A stretch of 64,000 nucleotides of DNA from an uncultured Actinomycetes bacterium (lineage in GTDB: Bacteria; Actinomycetota; Actinomycetes; Nanopelagicales; Nanopelagicaceae), in contig CAIPAI010000018.1 of assembly GCA_903863015.1 (NCBI GenBank), forward strand, positions 1 to 64,000, written 5' to 3'. Every line of letters starts with the position of its first letter. Position 1 is the first letter of the stretch. The notes beneath the pieces were generated by a model. That model searched no databases and was not told the origin of the DNA. It saw only the letters and a list, made by a program, of their open reading frames with translations. Shown here in pieces: positions 46,117-55,051 of the stretch. A program made the position numbers and the translations under genes.

Positions 46117-47274
46117 TCAAGCAAGCGTAAACGCGGCAATCTGCTCCACATGATGCGTCATTGGGAAGGCGTCAAAGGCTCGTATTTCGGCCAACTCGTA
46201 CCCCAGTTCGGCAAAGGTGGCTACATCTCTAGCAAGGGATGCAGGATCGCATGCCACGTACACCACTCGCCTCGGCTTAAGTTTGGCGATCTGCTCGAGG
46301 ACTGGGCGTCCGGCTCCCGAACGAGGAGGGTCGAGCAGAATCACATCGGCGCGTTTGAGCGATCGGAGCACCCGCAAGACCTCACCTACATGCGCCTTCA
46401 GTGCTGGAAAGTTACGCGCGGCATCACGGACGCTGGCTGCGGTGGAATCCACGAGTTCCACGCGTCCACCCGGGCCCACTTCTTCGAGTGCAAAAGCGGC
46501 GAAGAGTCCTGCGCCGCCGTAAAGATCTAGAACGTGATCGCCAGGTTTCATTTGGGCGAATTCCAGGACCGTGTTCACGAACATGGATGCAGCTCGGGGG
46601 TGCACCTGCCAGAAACCTTTGGGATCGATATTGAATCGCGTGCCATGAACCATCTCCGTGATCGCTGTACTCCCGTTGCTGAGTTCATCATCCAAACGAC
46701 CATCGCGAAATCCTCGAATTTCACCTTCAGAGGAGATTGCCATTTCAATTTCTGAAGTGTGTGAGAAATTTCCGCGTGGAGGCTGAATGTCATCGTGAGC
46801 GATGACGCACTTATCGAGCCGCACGACATCATGTGATTTAGACCCACGCAATCCAACATGTCCCTCTGGATCTACGGCGTAGCGCATGCGCGTTCGCCAA
46901 CCCGTATGTCGACCTAGATCAATAACCTCTACTTCTATGTCGCGTTTTGCTAAACGCGCAAACTGTTCCACAATTACTGCTTTCTTCATGTTGCGCTGCT
47001 CGGGGACGCTGATATGTTGAAAATCGCAGCCTCCGCACTCTTTGGCGAAGCGACACGGTGGTTCTACTCGATGCTCTGAGGGAACCAATACTTCGATTAC
47101 ATCTCCTCGGGCAAAGTTCTTTGAAACTCCCGTGACTTCTACGCGCACCAATTCTCCAGGAATGCCGTGGCGCACAAAGATGACGCGACCTTCGTGCCTG
47201 GCCACTACGTGGCCACCATGAGCTACGGGGCCGAGTTCTACTTCGAACCGCTCCCCTACAGTGAAAATCGTCAT
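46117..47274 (-). CDS. TRAM-domain RNA uracil-C5 methyltransferase (TrmA/RlmD family)
   Basis: 385 residues. An N-terminal TRAM domain (VELGPVAHGGHVVARHEGRV, residues 10-60) precedes three clustered Cys in CRFAKECGGCDFQH plus DKCVIAH, the [4Fe-4S] ligands. The SAM site is HVLDLYGGAGLFA near 245. The catalytic-loop DPPRSGAGRPVLEQI and a C-terminal YVACDPASLARD (catalytic Cys) near 340 complete the RumA-like enzyme. It should methylate a uridine in rRNA or tRNA; which one is not readable. The start lies just inside the KimA-like gene's stop. Confidence 0.92.
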   Translation of the reverse strand: MTIFTVGERFEVELGPVAHGGHVVARHEGRVIFVRHGIPGELVRVEVTGVSKNFARGDVIEVLVPSEHRVEPPCRFAKECGGCDFQHISVPEQRNMKKAVIVEQFARLAKRDIEVEVIDLGRHTGWRTRMRYAVDPEGHVGLRGSKSHDVVRLDKCVIAHDDIQPPRGNFSHTSEIEMAISSEGEIRGFRDGRLDDELSNGSTAITEMVHGTRFNIDPKGFWQVHPRAASMFVNTVLEFAQMKPGDHVLDLYGGAGLFAAFALEEVGPGGRVELVDSTAASVRDAARNFPALKAHVGEVLRVLRSLKRADVILLDPPRSGAGRPVLEQIAKLKPRRVVYVACDPASLARDVATFAELGYELAEIRAFDAFPMTHHVEQIAAFTLA

Positions 47275-49280
47275 TTATCTCGAGGGCCCCGTAGAGAATT
47301 CGGCCCCTGCGCCGGACGTTCGACCACACTCTCTGTTGATTCGAGCTGCCACGGAACGCTAGTTACCATGACGCCCGGAGTGAAGAGCAGGCGCGACTTA
47401 AGACGTAGTGCGGATTGATTATGTAGTAGCTGTTCCCACCAATGACCCACCACATATTCAGGGATGAAGACCGTGACAATATCTCGTGGACCTTCGCGAT
47501 GAATGCTCTTCACGTGATCCATGATGGGTCGCACAATCTCTCGGTATGGAGATGCGAGGACACGAAGTGGGATAGGAATTTCCAGCTTCTCCCACTGCAA
47601 GCGCAGAGCTTCGGTTTCATCAGCATCGGCGTCTACGGTGATTGCTTCGATTGTTGAGGGACGCGTTGCGCGAGCATACGAGATCGCACGAAGCGTGGGC
47701 TTATGAATCTTCGACACCAAAACGATGGCGTGGGTGCGGGCAGGAAGAGCCATTTGTACGTCGTCTTCTAAACGCAATTCAGTTGAAACTCGATTGTAGT
47801 GACGCCTGATCGCCTTCATGAGAACAAAGAGCAGGAGCATGGCGATAATCGCCATGTAAGCACCCTTAGTGAACTTGGTAGCGAGCACCACAATAAGTAC
47901 GGTCGCTGTTGTAAAGAGTCCGAACATGTTGATCCCGCGCGAACGCTTCATCCGCGCCCGTACTGATTTATCAGTCTCGGTTTTAAGGAGCCTGTTCCAG
48001 TGGCGGATCATTCCGGTTTGACTCATGTTGAACGAGACGAAAACTCCAACAATGTAGAGCTGGATCAATCGAGTTACTTGAGCGTCGAAGGCGACAATGA
48101 GGACAACGGCCGATAACGCCAAGATGATGATTCCGTTTGAGTAAGCCAAACGATCACCCCGGTTACGCAGCTGAGCCGGCAACCACTTGTCATGAGCCAA
48201 GATCGATGCCAGAACTGGGAATCCGTTGAAAGCAGTGTTTGCCGCAAGGACGAGGATCAAACCGGTAACCGCAGTAATGAAGTAGAAGCCGATGTGGAAG
48301 TTCCCAAAGATCGCCTTCGAGATCTGCGCCATCACGGTCTCTTGGGTGTAACTATTTCCGACCGGAATGCCATTGCGAAGAAGTTGCTCCCCAGGATTTT
48401 CAGCGAAGCGTAGGTGCATCATGTTGGCCAGCACAATGATGCTGATCAACATAGTGACAGCGATACTGCCCAAGAGAAGAAGCGTCGTTGCCGCATTCTT
48501 CGACTTTGGTTTACGAAAAGCGGGCACACCGTTACTAATGGCTTCGACACCTGTGAGCGCCGCGCAGCCAGAAGAGAAAGCACGCAACAGGAGGAATGCT
48601 GCTGCGATACCTGTTAAACCTCCCGAGAAGCCTGCCTCTGGCCTGAGATCTAAACTCGCACTTGCAGCCATCGGGAGGTTACTGGTGACGAAGTAGCGAT
48701 AAAAACCGAAGGCAGCCATCGCCAAAACACCAAACATGAAGCAGTAGGTGGGGATGGCAAAGGTGGAACCTGATTCGCGAACACCACGAAGATTCAGTGC
48801 CATCAAAACGATCACGATAATCGAGGACCAGAGCGCTTCATGGCCGCGCATGAAAGTGAGCGCGCTAGCCGCGTTCTGCACCCCTGAGGAAACAGATACG
48901 GCGACCGTAAGTACGTAATCGACGAGCAGAGCCGAAGCCACCGTTAACCCAGCAGTCGGACCTAAATTGACCGTAGCCACTTCGTAATCGCCACCACCAC
49001 TGGGGTATGCATGCACGTTCTGCCGGTAAGAAGCGACCACCGTAAGCATGACCAACGCCACCACGAGACCTATTTGCCACGAAAATGCGTAGGCCGAAAG
49101 CCCGGCAACCGAGAGGGTGAGGAAGACTTCATCAGGCGCGTAAGCCACCGAGGAGAGCGCATCTGAGGCGAAAACCGGAAGGGCAATGCGCTTAGGCAGC
49201 AGGGTCTCCCCCAACTGATCATTGTGAAGCGCGCGCCCAAGAAGGGCACGCTTCGCGAAACTTACGAGTCCCTCTGCCAC
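47271..49280 (-). CDS. KimA-like potassium/APC family permease
   Basis: 669 residues. Twelve membrane helices of APC type (LLPKRIALPVFASDALSSVA near 27, YPSGGGDYEVATVNLG near 92, SGCAALTGVEAISNGVPAF near 240) are followed by a cytosolic domain of about 170 residues from residue 500. This architecture is that of KimA, the high-affinity K+/H+ symporter of firmicutes. Divergence from two TrkA genes supports a potassium role. The GTG start lies 33 bases from the TrkA start, so both promoters must be very compact or overlap. No ydaO-type leader fits here. Confidence 0.86.
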   Translation of the reverse strand: MAEGLVSFAKRALLGRALHNDQLGETLLPKRIALPVFASDALSSVAYAPDEVFLTLSVAGLSAYAFSWQIGLVVALVMLTVVASYRQNVHAYPSGGGDYEVATVNLGPTAGLTVASALLVDYVLTVAVSVSSGVQNAASALTFMRGHEALWSSIIVIVLMALNLRGVRESGSTFAIPTYCFMFGVLAMAAFGFYRYFVTSNLPMAASASLDLRPEAGFSGGLTGIAAAFLLLRAFSSGCAALTGVEAISNGVPAFRKPKSKNAATTLLLLGSIAVTMLISIIVLANMMHLRFAENPGEQLLRNGIPVGNSYTQETVMAQISKAIFGNFHIGFYFITAVTGLILVLAANTAFNGFPVLASILAHDKWLPAQLRNRGDRLAYSNGIIILALSAVVLIVAFDAQVTRLIQLYIVGVFVSFNMSQTGMIRHWNRLLKTETDKSVRARMKRSRGINMFGLFTTATVLIVVLATKFTKGAYMAIIAMLLLFVLMKAIRRHYNRVSTELRLEDDVQMALPARTHAIVLVSKIHKPTLRAISYARATRPSTIEAITVDADADETEALRLQWEKLEIPIPLRVLASPYREIVRPIMDHVKSIHREGPRDIVTVFIPEYVVGHWWEQLLHNQSALRLKSRLLFTPGVMVTSVPWQLESTESVVERPAQGPNSLRGPRDK

Positions 49281-49313
49281 GCGGTAAGCCTAGAGCGTGT
49301 AGCGTTCACTGTT

Positions 49314-49976
49314 GTGCATTACGTGATCATGGGGTGCGGCCGGGTCGGCTCCGCTCTTGCCCATGCCCTCGAGTCCGCTGGACACTCAGTTTCCGTCATA
49401 GATCAGAGCCGTGAAGCCTTTCGTAGGCTCGGCCCCCACTACCAGGGCGAAACCATCACGGGCGTCGGCTTCGATAGAGATACCTTGGAATCGGCTGGAA
49501 TTGCCCGAGCTGCCGGCTTTGCCGCCGTCTCAAACGGCGATAACTCCAACATTCTTGCGGCTCGGACTGTCCGCGAGGTCTATGGCGTAGGGAATGTGGT
49601 CGCCCGCATTTACGACCCAGGTCGAGCCGAGATCTATCAACGCCTCGGCATACCTACCGTGGCTACCGTTTCTTGGACCGCTGACCAAGTGCTTCGCAGA
49701 TTGCTCCCAGAAGGTTCGGCCTCCGAATGGCGCGACGCCTCCGGCACTTTAGGTCTCTTTGAAGTACAGCTCGCACCCACCTGGTTCGGGCATCGTGCAG
49801 TGCGAATCGAACTCAACACACCCGCACGAGTGGCTTTCATTACTCGCTTAGGAAAAGCGCTCATCCCAGACGGCAACACAGTTCTCCAGGCCGGAGATTT
49901 GATACATGTAATTGCTCGTGACGTTGACCTGTCCAGAGTTGAATCACTCCTCGCCGCCGCACCTGAGGAGGATTAA
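49314..49976 (+). CDS. TrkA/RCK family potassium regulator (first of pair)
   Basis: 220 residues from the GTG at 49314, giving MHYVIMGCGRVGSALAHAL, the canonical TrkA-N Rossmann start with GxGxxG; the frame extends upstream to 49224 but that overlaps the divergent permease gene. The nucleotide-binding half (1-130) is followed by an RCK-C-type domain (about 140-220). Paired single-domain TrkA proteins (CeoB/CeoC in mycobacteria) gate K+ uptake channels. The next gene begins 3 bases later. Confidence 0.9.
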   Translation: MHYVIMGCGRVGSALAHALESAGHSVSVIDQSREAFRRLGPHYQGETITGVGFDRDTLESAGIARAAGFAAVSNGDNSNILAARTVREVYGVGNVVARIYDPGRAEIYQRLGIPTVATVSWTADQVLRRLLPEGSASEWRDASGTLGLFEVQLAPTWFGHRAVRIELNTPARVAFITRLGKALIPDGNTVLQAGDLIHVIARDVDLSRVESLLAAAPEED

Positions 49977-49978
49977 TA

Positions 49979-50647
49979 ATGCGAGTCACCGTTGTCGGGG
50001 CCGGAAATGTCGGTCGCTCCATCGCCAAAGAATTGATCGGCAATGGGCACCACGTAATGCTGATTGATAAAGACCCCAAAGCCATCAAGATGGATTCTGT
50101 TCCGCAAGCCCAGTGGCTCCTTGCAGACGCTTGCGAAATTGCAAATCTTGAAGAAGCCCAACTGAACAATTCAAACGTACTTGTTGCGGCAACGGGCGAC
50201 GACAAAGTAAATCTGGTCGTCTCACTTCTCGCAAAGACTGAATATGGGGTACCAAGAGTTGTAGCGCGTGTAAATCACCCTAAGAACGAATGGATGTTCA
50301 ACGAGGCCTGGGGAGTAGACGTTGCAGTTTCGACTCCGCGCATGCTCTCTGCGTTGGTGGAGGAAGCCGTCGCCGTAGGAGACCTAGTTCGACTTTTCAC
50401 TTTCAACCAAGGGGCCGCAAACCTGGTTGAGATAACTCTTCCAAGTACCGCGCCCTGCATAGGTAAGCGGGTTCGTGATATCACTTTCCCACCCGACGCA
50501 ACTTTAGTTTCGATTCTGCGCGACACCCACGTCATCACGCCATCTCCAGACGACACATTAGAAGCCGGCGATGAGTTGCTCTTTGTCGCTACCGCAGAGT
50601 CTGAGCCGGCATTGCAAACGTGCCTAGCTCCAAATCACGCAGGTTAA
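49979..50647 (+). CDS. TrkA/RCK family potassium regulator (second of pair)
   Basis: 222 residues, starting MRVTVVGAGNVGRSIAKEL with the NAD-binding GxGxxG, followed by VMLIDKDPKAI (adenosine-binding acid) and an RCK-C domain ending DELLFVATAESEPAL. It is the CeoC-like partner of the preceding gene, with the same fold but clearly different sequence. Its 3' end overlaps the convergent DUF3159 gene by four bases. Confidence 0.92.
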   Translation: MRVTVVGAGNVGRSIAKELIGNGHHVMLIDKDPKAIKMDSVPQAQWLLADACEIANLEEAQLNNSNVLVAATGDDKVNLVVSLLAKTEYGVPRVVARVNHPKNEWMFNEAWGVDVAVSTPRMLSALVEEAVAVGDLVRLFTFNQGAANLVEITLPSTAPCIGKRVRDITFPPDATLVSILRDTHVITPSPDDTLEAGDELLFVATAESEPALQTCLAPNHAG

Positions 50648-51261
50648 TCTTCTTTAACTTCACTTTCGACAACGGGTGATGTCCGCTTAAGAATTGCCCA
50701 AGTCAGATAAACGGTCACTAAGAAGAGTGGCCAACCCACAATGAGTGTGACCACACCAAGCGCGGTCGTCTGATTAGCCAAATAGAGTGGGACTTGAAGC
50801 GCAAGTCGCACTACAAAGAGCGCCACCCATACCCATCCGGCGAGCAAGTAGGCCCGGAGACGTACTGGATTCTTCCGCCAGCCAAGGTTCTCTCCCAGGA
50901 TGGGTCCGAGAACTAAGCCAAGAATCGGCCAACGAATCAGATTCGCCACCAAATAAACGACTCCATAGATGCCGCTCTTGATCATGCCCGGCAAGAAGAA
51001 GTTCTCGGCCTTGCCAGTACTGCGGGAAAACCATGCACAGACGAGCACGCCGATAAGCCCAGAGAGTGCGTGCTGAATGGTGTCTCGTTTTACTAACCGA
51101 GCAATCGCGGCAACCACGGCTATCGAAACAGCAATGACGAGTGAGAGATCGAGTTTCTTGGTAATTGTGAAGACAATGACGAATGCCAGCGAAGGAAGTC
51201 CAGAATCAATAATCCCGCGCTTGCCACCGAGCGCGTCGATAACTTTGCTGTGATCGTTCAT
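50644..51261 (-). CDS. DUF3159 membrane protein
   Basis: 205 residues, five to six membrane helices, matching the actinobacterial DUF3159 family: GGKRGIIDSGLPSLAFVI at the start and NLGWRKNPVRLRAYLLAGWVW in the middle. The family has no assigned function. The ATG overlaps the stop of the OB-fold gene (ATGA), so both are translationally coupled. The order dut, OB-fold, DUF3159, TrkA pair is widespread in actinobacteria. Confidence 0.88.
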   Translation of the reverse strand: MNDHSKVIDALGGKRGIIDSGLPSLAFVIVFTITKKLDLSLVIAVSIAVVAAIARLVKRDTIQHALSGLIGVLVCAWFSRSTGKAENFFLPGMIKSGIYGVVYLVANLIRWPILGLVLGPILGENLGWRKNPVRLRAYLLAGWVWVALFVVRLALQVPLYLANQTTALGVVTLIVGWPLFLVTVYLTWAILKRTSPVVESEVKED

Positions 51262-51602
51262 TTGGTATTCGGAAATAGTCGGTACACAGGGTTGTACGAA
51301 AGCCAGCCCTCTTCGCTTTGCATCATCATTCCCGTGACCTCTATATCTCTACCGGGCGTGATCGCATAGATACTTCTCTGTCCAAGCCAAATACAAGTAA
51401 TCTTTCCGGAACCATCTTGAATCTCTACTTCTAGCGCCGGAACACCAGAGCGTGGACGAATGATCATTGATGTAATGGTGCCAATCACCGTGGCTCTGCG
51501 ACGCGGTTGCAATTCCGCGACACGTGTATGCGTATGGCGATTGGCATCAGTGTGGAGCGAGTCGGCATATTGCTCGGTGCGGGAACTCTCTCGTTTATTC
51601 AT
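51258..51602 (-). CDS. OB-fold nucleic acid-binding domain protein
   Basis: 114 residues from the ATG at 51602, which overlaps the dut stop by 8 bases. Residues 45-110 form an OB-fold of the RecG/tRNA-anticodon type: [21 protein letters not shown] then [15 protein letters not shown] and [10 protein letters not shown]. The basic N-terminus is predicted disordered. Nucleic-acid binding is likely, but the target is unknown; the same gene follows dut in many actinobacteria. Confidence 0.84.
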   Translation of the reverse strand: MNKRESSRTEQYADSLHTDANRHTHTRVAELQPRRRATVIGTITSMIIRPRSGVPALEVEIQDGSGKITCIWLGQRSIYAITPGRDIEVTGMMMQSEEGWLSYNPVYRLFPNTK

Positions 51603-52038
51603 TTGAAACCCCAGTAGAACCAAATCCGCCAGCGCCACGTGCGCTCTCGGGGAGGTTCGCTACCTCTACGAATTGCGCGCTCTCAACGCGCTGAACGACA
51701 AGTTGCGCGATGCGGTCCCCGCGCTTGATAACAAATTCTTCAGAACGATCATGGTTGATGAGGATGACTTTAATTTCGCCCCTATATCCCGCATCTATGG
51801 TCCCGGGTGAGTTAACAATGCCAATTCCATTCTTAATTGCCAGACCAGAACGCGGGTGAACAAATGCAGCAAAGCCCTCAGGGAGGGCGATCGAAATCCC
51901 TGTCGGAACAAGAGCACGCTCCCCCGGTGCAATGACCAGATCCTCGCTACTGCAGAGATCAGCCCCGGCATCGCCTGGTTTTGCATATACGGGAAGCGGA
52001 AGGCTCGGATCGCTCCGAGTAATGAGAACTTCGATCAT
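51595..52038 (-). CDS. dut: dUTP diphosphatase
   Basis: 147 residues. All five dUTPase motifs are visible: [46 protein letters not shown] and the C-terminal [10 protein letters not shown] that closes over the active site. It hydrolyses dUTP to dUMP, supplying thymidylate synthesis and keeping uracil out of DNA. The ATG overlaps the thioesterase stop by one base (TAATG). Confidence 0.97.
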   Translation of the reverse strand: MIEVLITRSDPSLPLPVYAKPGDAGADLCSSEDLVIAPGERALVPTGISIALPEGFAAFVHPRSGLAIKNGIGIVNSPGTIDAGYRGEIKVILINHDRSEEFVIKRGDRIAQLVVQRVESAQFVEVANLPESARGAGGFGSTGVSNE

Positions 52039-52622
52039 TAGGGATTAACCTCGAAGGAAGAATCTATCTCTCGCATCAGCGCCGGATTTCCTTGAATGCG
52101 GGTGATGTAATCTTCGGGCGCAGAATCCAAAAAGTGTTGCATATCGACAATCACAAAAAGAGATTGCGCCCGAATCGCAACTGGACCATCAGCTGCGTTT
52201 AAGCGCCCTTCACACCGTGAATAAACTTTCCGCCCTGATATACCTAAAATCTCAGCACGTAAATGAATCACTGAACCCACTGGCACTGGCAAAAGAAAAT
52301 CTGTTTCAAGTCGACCGGTGACGGCGGGCTTACGCAAGAGCCACATTAAGTGCCCCAGCACTTCGTCGCAGGCAAGTGTCAAAATTCCGCCGTGCGCCAA
52401 ACCAGGGGCTCCTTGATGAAATTCAGAAACGGTAAAGATGGAAGTGATGCTCGCGCCCTCGCCTGCTGTCGAGCGAATGCGTAAACCGGTGGGGTGCGAT
52501 TGTCCGCAACCAAAGCAATGTTCCAAGTGCGAAGGAATGGCCTGGCCCGGCTTGGGAGCATCCGGATGAACCTGTGCCGGGATCGCATCTGCCGGCGGAA
52601 TGGTTGAGGGTACGCGTGCCAC
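52038..52622 (-). CDS. PaaI-type hotdog-fold thioesterase
   Basis: 194 residues from a GTG at 52622. [14 protein letters not shown] near residue 37 is a family marker, and [21 protein letters not shown] near 73 carries the HGG catalytic loop of hotdog thioesterases. It probably hydrolyses a small or aromatic acyl-CoA. Divergent from the SDR gene across 22 bases, and translationally coupled to dut by a one-base overlap, but there is no functional reason for that pairing. Confidence 0.86.
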   Translation of the reverse strand: MARVPSTIPPADAIPAQVHPDAPKPGQAIPSHLEHCFGCGQSHPTGLRIRSTAGEGASITSIFTVSEFHQGAPGLAHGGILTLACDEVLGHLMWLLRKPAVTGRLETDFLLPVPVGSVIHLRAEILGISGRKVYSRCEGRLNAADGPVAIRAQSLFVIVDMQHFLDSAPEDYITRIQGNPALMREIDSSFEVNP

Positions 52623-52644
52623 GTTCTCAGAGTACCTTTCTTCT

Positions 52645-53514
52645 ATGTCTCTTTCTCCTTCTCACAAGACCGCTTTGATCACAGGGGCGACCAGCGGAAT
52701 CGGGCTCTATGCCGCCCGCGAACTCATCGGCGGGGGTTGGCGAGTCATCGGTACCGCACGTACCACCCCTCAAGCCCACCTCCTCAAGGATGCACTTCCA
52801 GGTATCGAGGTGATCGTTCTCGACCTCTCAAAGGAGGGCAGCGCCGAGGAGCTCGTCTTGAGCACCATCACACTCTTAGGCGAAGCGCCGTACGCGCTGA
52901 TAAATAATGCTGGATTTGCTGCCCCTGGCGCGATCGAAGATGTAGATCCGGAGTATGCGGAAGAACAAATGCGCGTGAACCTTCTGGTGCCGGCCAGACT
53001 CATTCGCGGATTCCTTCCCAGCATGCGTACTCGTGGCAGTGGACGGATCGTCAATATTTCATCGGTGAGTGGACGAGTAGCCGCGCCATTTCTAGGTTGG
53101 TACAGCGCAAGTAAATTTGCGCTAGAAGCCATCAGCGACGCTTTACGGGTGGAAACGGTCGGCAGCGGCATTTACGTATCACTCGTTGAACCGACTTCAT
53201 TTTCCTCAAACATCTGGTCGAAAGCTGGGGCGCAATTGCCTGCCGCCGGCCCGCATCAAGAGGTTTACCGAAAAGCTGCGCGACTTATCGACGCGAAATA
53301 CCCGGAACCCACACCAGTAGCACGAGTGATCCGCGAGTGTGTAGAGAGCGAAATCCCCCAAGCGCGCTATCTTGTTGGCAAGGGAACCAAGGCGATTCCT
53401 TATGTGCGTGTACTGCCCGCGAAACTGGTCGATGCATTCGTGGCGATTACTTTTGGGTTGAAGAAACCACCGTTCATCATGCGTCTCCTTACTCAACGAT
53501 CCGCCAGAGGCTGA
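52645..53514 (+). CDS. Short-chain dehydrogenase/reductase
   Basis: 289 residues from the ATG at 52645, beginning MSLSPSHKTALITGATSGIG; the longer frame start at 52600 overlaps the divergent gene. Classical SDR signatures are TGATSGIGLYA (cofactor loop), INNAGFAAPG, and the Ser/Tyr/Lys triad in NISSVSGR and WYSASKFALE. It oxidises or reduces a hydroxyl/carbonyl with NAD(P)H; the substrate is unknown. DUF3093 follows two bases later. Confidence 0.9.
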   Translation: MSLSPSHKTALITGATSGIGLYAARELIGGGWRVIGTARTTPQAHLLKDALPGIEVIVLDLSKEGSAEELVLSTITLLGEAPYALINNAGFAAPGAIEDVDPEYAEEQMRVNLLVPARLIRGFLPSMRTRGSGRIVNISSVSGRVAAPFLGWYSASKFALEAISDALRVETVGSGIYVSLVEPTSFSSNIWSKAGAQLPAAGPHQEVYRKAARLIDAKYPEPTPVARVIRECVESEIPQARYLVGKGTKAIPYVRVLPAKLVDAFVAITFGLKKPPFIMRLLTQRSARG

Positions 53515-53515
53515 T

Positions 53516-53950
53516 ATGTATTCAGAGAAGGTCTATCCACCACCTATTTCTTGGTTTCTCGGAGCGCTCTTTGGACTTGCCATCGGCCTGGTCTTTGGGG
53601 CCCCGTTCGGCTTTGTCGTCGGAATCATTTCTGGGGCGCTAGCCGCTGGGCTCGTGACAATGGGATTATGGCGCTCTATTTACGAGATCCGAATCGATCA
53701 GCAAGTTTTAATCGCCGAAGGCAACAGAGTGTCGAGAGAGCACATCACCAGTTGCACTCCGCTGGATAGGGCCGCGGCACGCAGGACACTCGGACCAGAA
53801 GCCGACCCGGCATCTCTTGTAATTATGCGTGGATGGGTGCATACCGCTGTGAAGGTCGAGATATCCGATCCAGCGAACCGAACGCCTTATCTTTTCATTT
53901 CAACGAGAAAAGCAAATGAGATAGCCGACCTTCTCAATAAAAAAGGTTAA
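53516..53950 (+). CDS. DUF3093 membrane protein
   Basis: 144 residues. Two hydrophobic helices (residues 11-55) are followed by a soluble C-terminal part with EIRIDQQVLIAEGNRVSRE and the conserved ALVIMRGW-type segment (SLVIMRGWVHTAVKV). This matches DUF3093, a short actinobacterial membrane protein encoded near dut and DUF4193. Function unknown. Convergent with DUF4193, with 5 bases between the stop codons. Confidence 0.86.
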   Translation: MYSEKVYPPPISWFLGALFGLAIGLVFGAPFGFVVGIISGALAAGLVTMGLWRSIYEIRIDQQVLIAEGNRVSREHITSCTPLDRAAARRTLGPEADPASLVIMRGWVHTAVKVEISDPANRTPYLFISTRKANEIADLLNKKG

Positions 53951-53955
53951 GCGAG

Positions 53956-54252
53956 TTACGCGCACTCACTGCAGACCGCAGTAACGCCTTCGCCCTTTGC
54001 AAGTTGCGTGCGGTGGTGAACGAGGAAGCAACGCGAACAGGTGAATTCATCGGCCTGCTTGGGGAGAACACGTACCGTGAGCTCCTCGCCAGAGAGGTCG
54101 GCGCCGGGCAACTCGAGCGTCTCAGCAAGTTCGGCTTCGTCTACATCGACTTGACCAGATTGCGCTTCCGCTCGACGCGCCTTTAACTCCTCAATCGATT
54201 CCTCGGTGAGCTCGTCATCGGTCTTGCGCGGGGTGTCGTAATCGGTGGCCAT
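53956..54252 (-). CDS. DUF4193 zinc-ribbon-like protein
   Basis: 98 residues from the ATG at 54252 (MATDYDTPRKTDDELTEES), 7 bases after GGAG. The first half is acidic (roughly residues 1-55). The C-terminal CSRC and CSEC pairs, about 20 residues apart, form a probable zinc ribbon. DUF4193 is a conserved actinobacterial family with no assigned function. It is divergent from the carbonic anhydrase-like gene across 277 bases that contain a tandem repeat array. Confidence 0.9.
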   Translation of the reverse strand: MATDYDTPRKTDDELTEESIEELKARRAEAQSGQVDVDEAELAETLELPGADLSGEELTVRVLPKQADEFTCSRCFLVHHRTQLAKGEGVTAVCSECA

Positions 54253-54405
54253 CATCAACTCCTTCAAATAACTCTTTTACCAACTTCGCCCAGAAATGAC
54301 TGAACGCGCGAATCATGCCTCTTTTTCGCTCTCCAAGGAGCCAAAATGGCTGTGAATTTCTCGAGAATCCTCCAAATCGGAGTGATCTCACTCTCAATGC
54401 CCCGA

Positions 54406-54529
54406 GTTAACCTCTGCGTGACCTCCGGGTTAACCTCTGGGTTAACCTCTGGGTGACCTCCGGGTTAGCCCCTGGGTTGATCCCAGAGTTAGCCTCCAAA
54501 GCCCCCGATCGGGGGGCTAACCTCCTCTC
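54406..54529. repeat. Array of 11-12-bp repeats ending in a GC-rich palindrome, upstream of a gamma-CA gene
   Basis: About eight degenerate units of the form GTTAACCTCTGG or GTGACCTCCGG run from 54406 to about 54500. GCCCCCGATCGGGGGC (54501-54516) is a 16-bp perfect palindrome, and GTTAGCC (54488-54494) can also pair with GGCTAAC (54515-54521). Most units contain TAACCT, a TANNNT -10-like hexamer, and so does the last copy at 54518-54523. Confidence 0.85.
54518..54529 (+). promoter_or_regulatory. Possible leaderless promoter element
   Basis: TAACCT lies 6 bases before the ATG at 54530, the spacing of a -10 hexamer whose transcript would begin at the start codon. No Shine-Dalgarno sequence precedes this ATG (it reads CCTCCTCTC), consistent with leaderless translation. 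No clear -35 is seen 17 bases upstream (TCCAAA), so this is tentative. Confidence 0.4.
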
Positions 54530-55051
54530 ATGCCCATTTATGCACTTGGCGATCTCTCGCCCCAGATCCATGAATCTGCCTACATCCACCCCGACGCCGT
54601 GATCATTGGAAGTGTGGTGATCGGACCAGATTCGACCGTGTGGCCGGGGGCAGTTCTGCGAGGGGACACGGGAGTTATCACGGTGGGTTCGAGAACAAAC
54701 ATTCAAGACGGAGCAATCATTCACACGCACTCTAAGCACGTCACCATCATCGGTGATGACGTTGTCATCGGGCATAACGTGCATATTGAAGGCGCGATCA
54801 TTGGCGATGCATCTCTGATCGGTTCGGGGTCGACCGTATTACAAGGCAGCACCATTGGCTTCAACGCTCTCGTGGGTGCACAAGCTTTAGTGCCGCCAAA
54901 CACGACCATCCCGGATTACGCCAAAGCTTTGGGGGTTCCCGCGAAATTAATACTGAATTCGGTTGAACCTGGGTTCGGAAGTCCAAATGCTCAATTCTAC
55001 GTAGCTGCCGGCAAGAGATATGCGAAGGAACTTCGGCTGATTACAGATTAA
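54530..55051 (+). CDS. Gamma carbonic anhydrase family protein
   Basis: 173 residues of left-handed beta-helix repeats (hexapeptides such as IIGSVVIGPDSTVWPGAVLRG). The zinc-type histidines are present in IIHTHSKHVTIIGDDVVIGH and HIEG. Such proteins include carbonic anhydrases and PaaY/YrdA-like proteins without proven activity, so catalysis is likely but unproven. Ends within four bases of the convergent ArsC gene. Confidence 0.9.
   Translation: MPIYALGDLSPQIHESAYIHPDAVIIGSVVIGPDSTVWPGAVLRGDTGVITVGSRTNIQDGAIIHTHSKHVTIIGDDVVIGHNVHIEGAIIGDASLIGSGSTVLQGSTIGFNALVGAQALVPPNTTIPDYAKALGVPAKLILNSVEPGFGSPNAQFYVAAGKRYAKELRLITD

Noticed and set aside
49281-49313. c-di-AMP riboswitch before the KimA-like permease
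   Set aside because: The 33-base gap is too short for a ydaO-type aptamer.
54406-54500. CRISPR-like repeat array
   Set aside because: Units of 11-12 bp are contiguous and without unique spacers; no cas gene is near.
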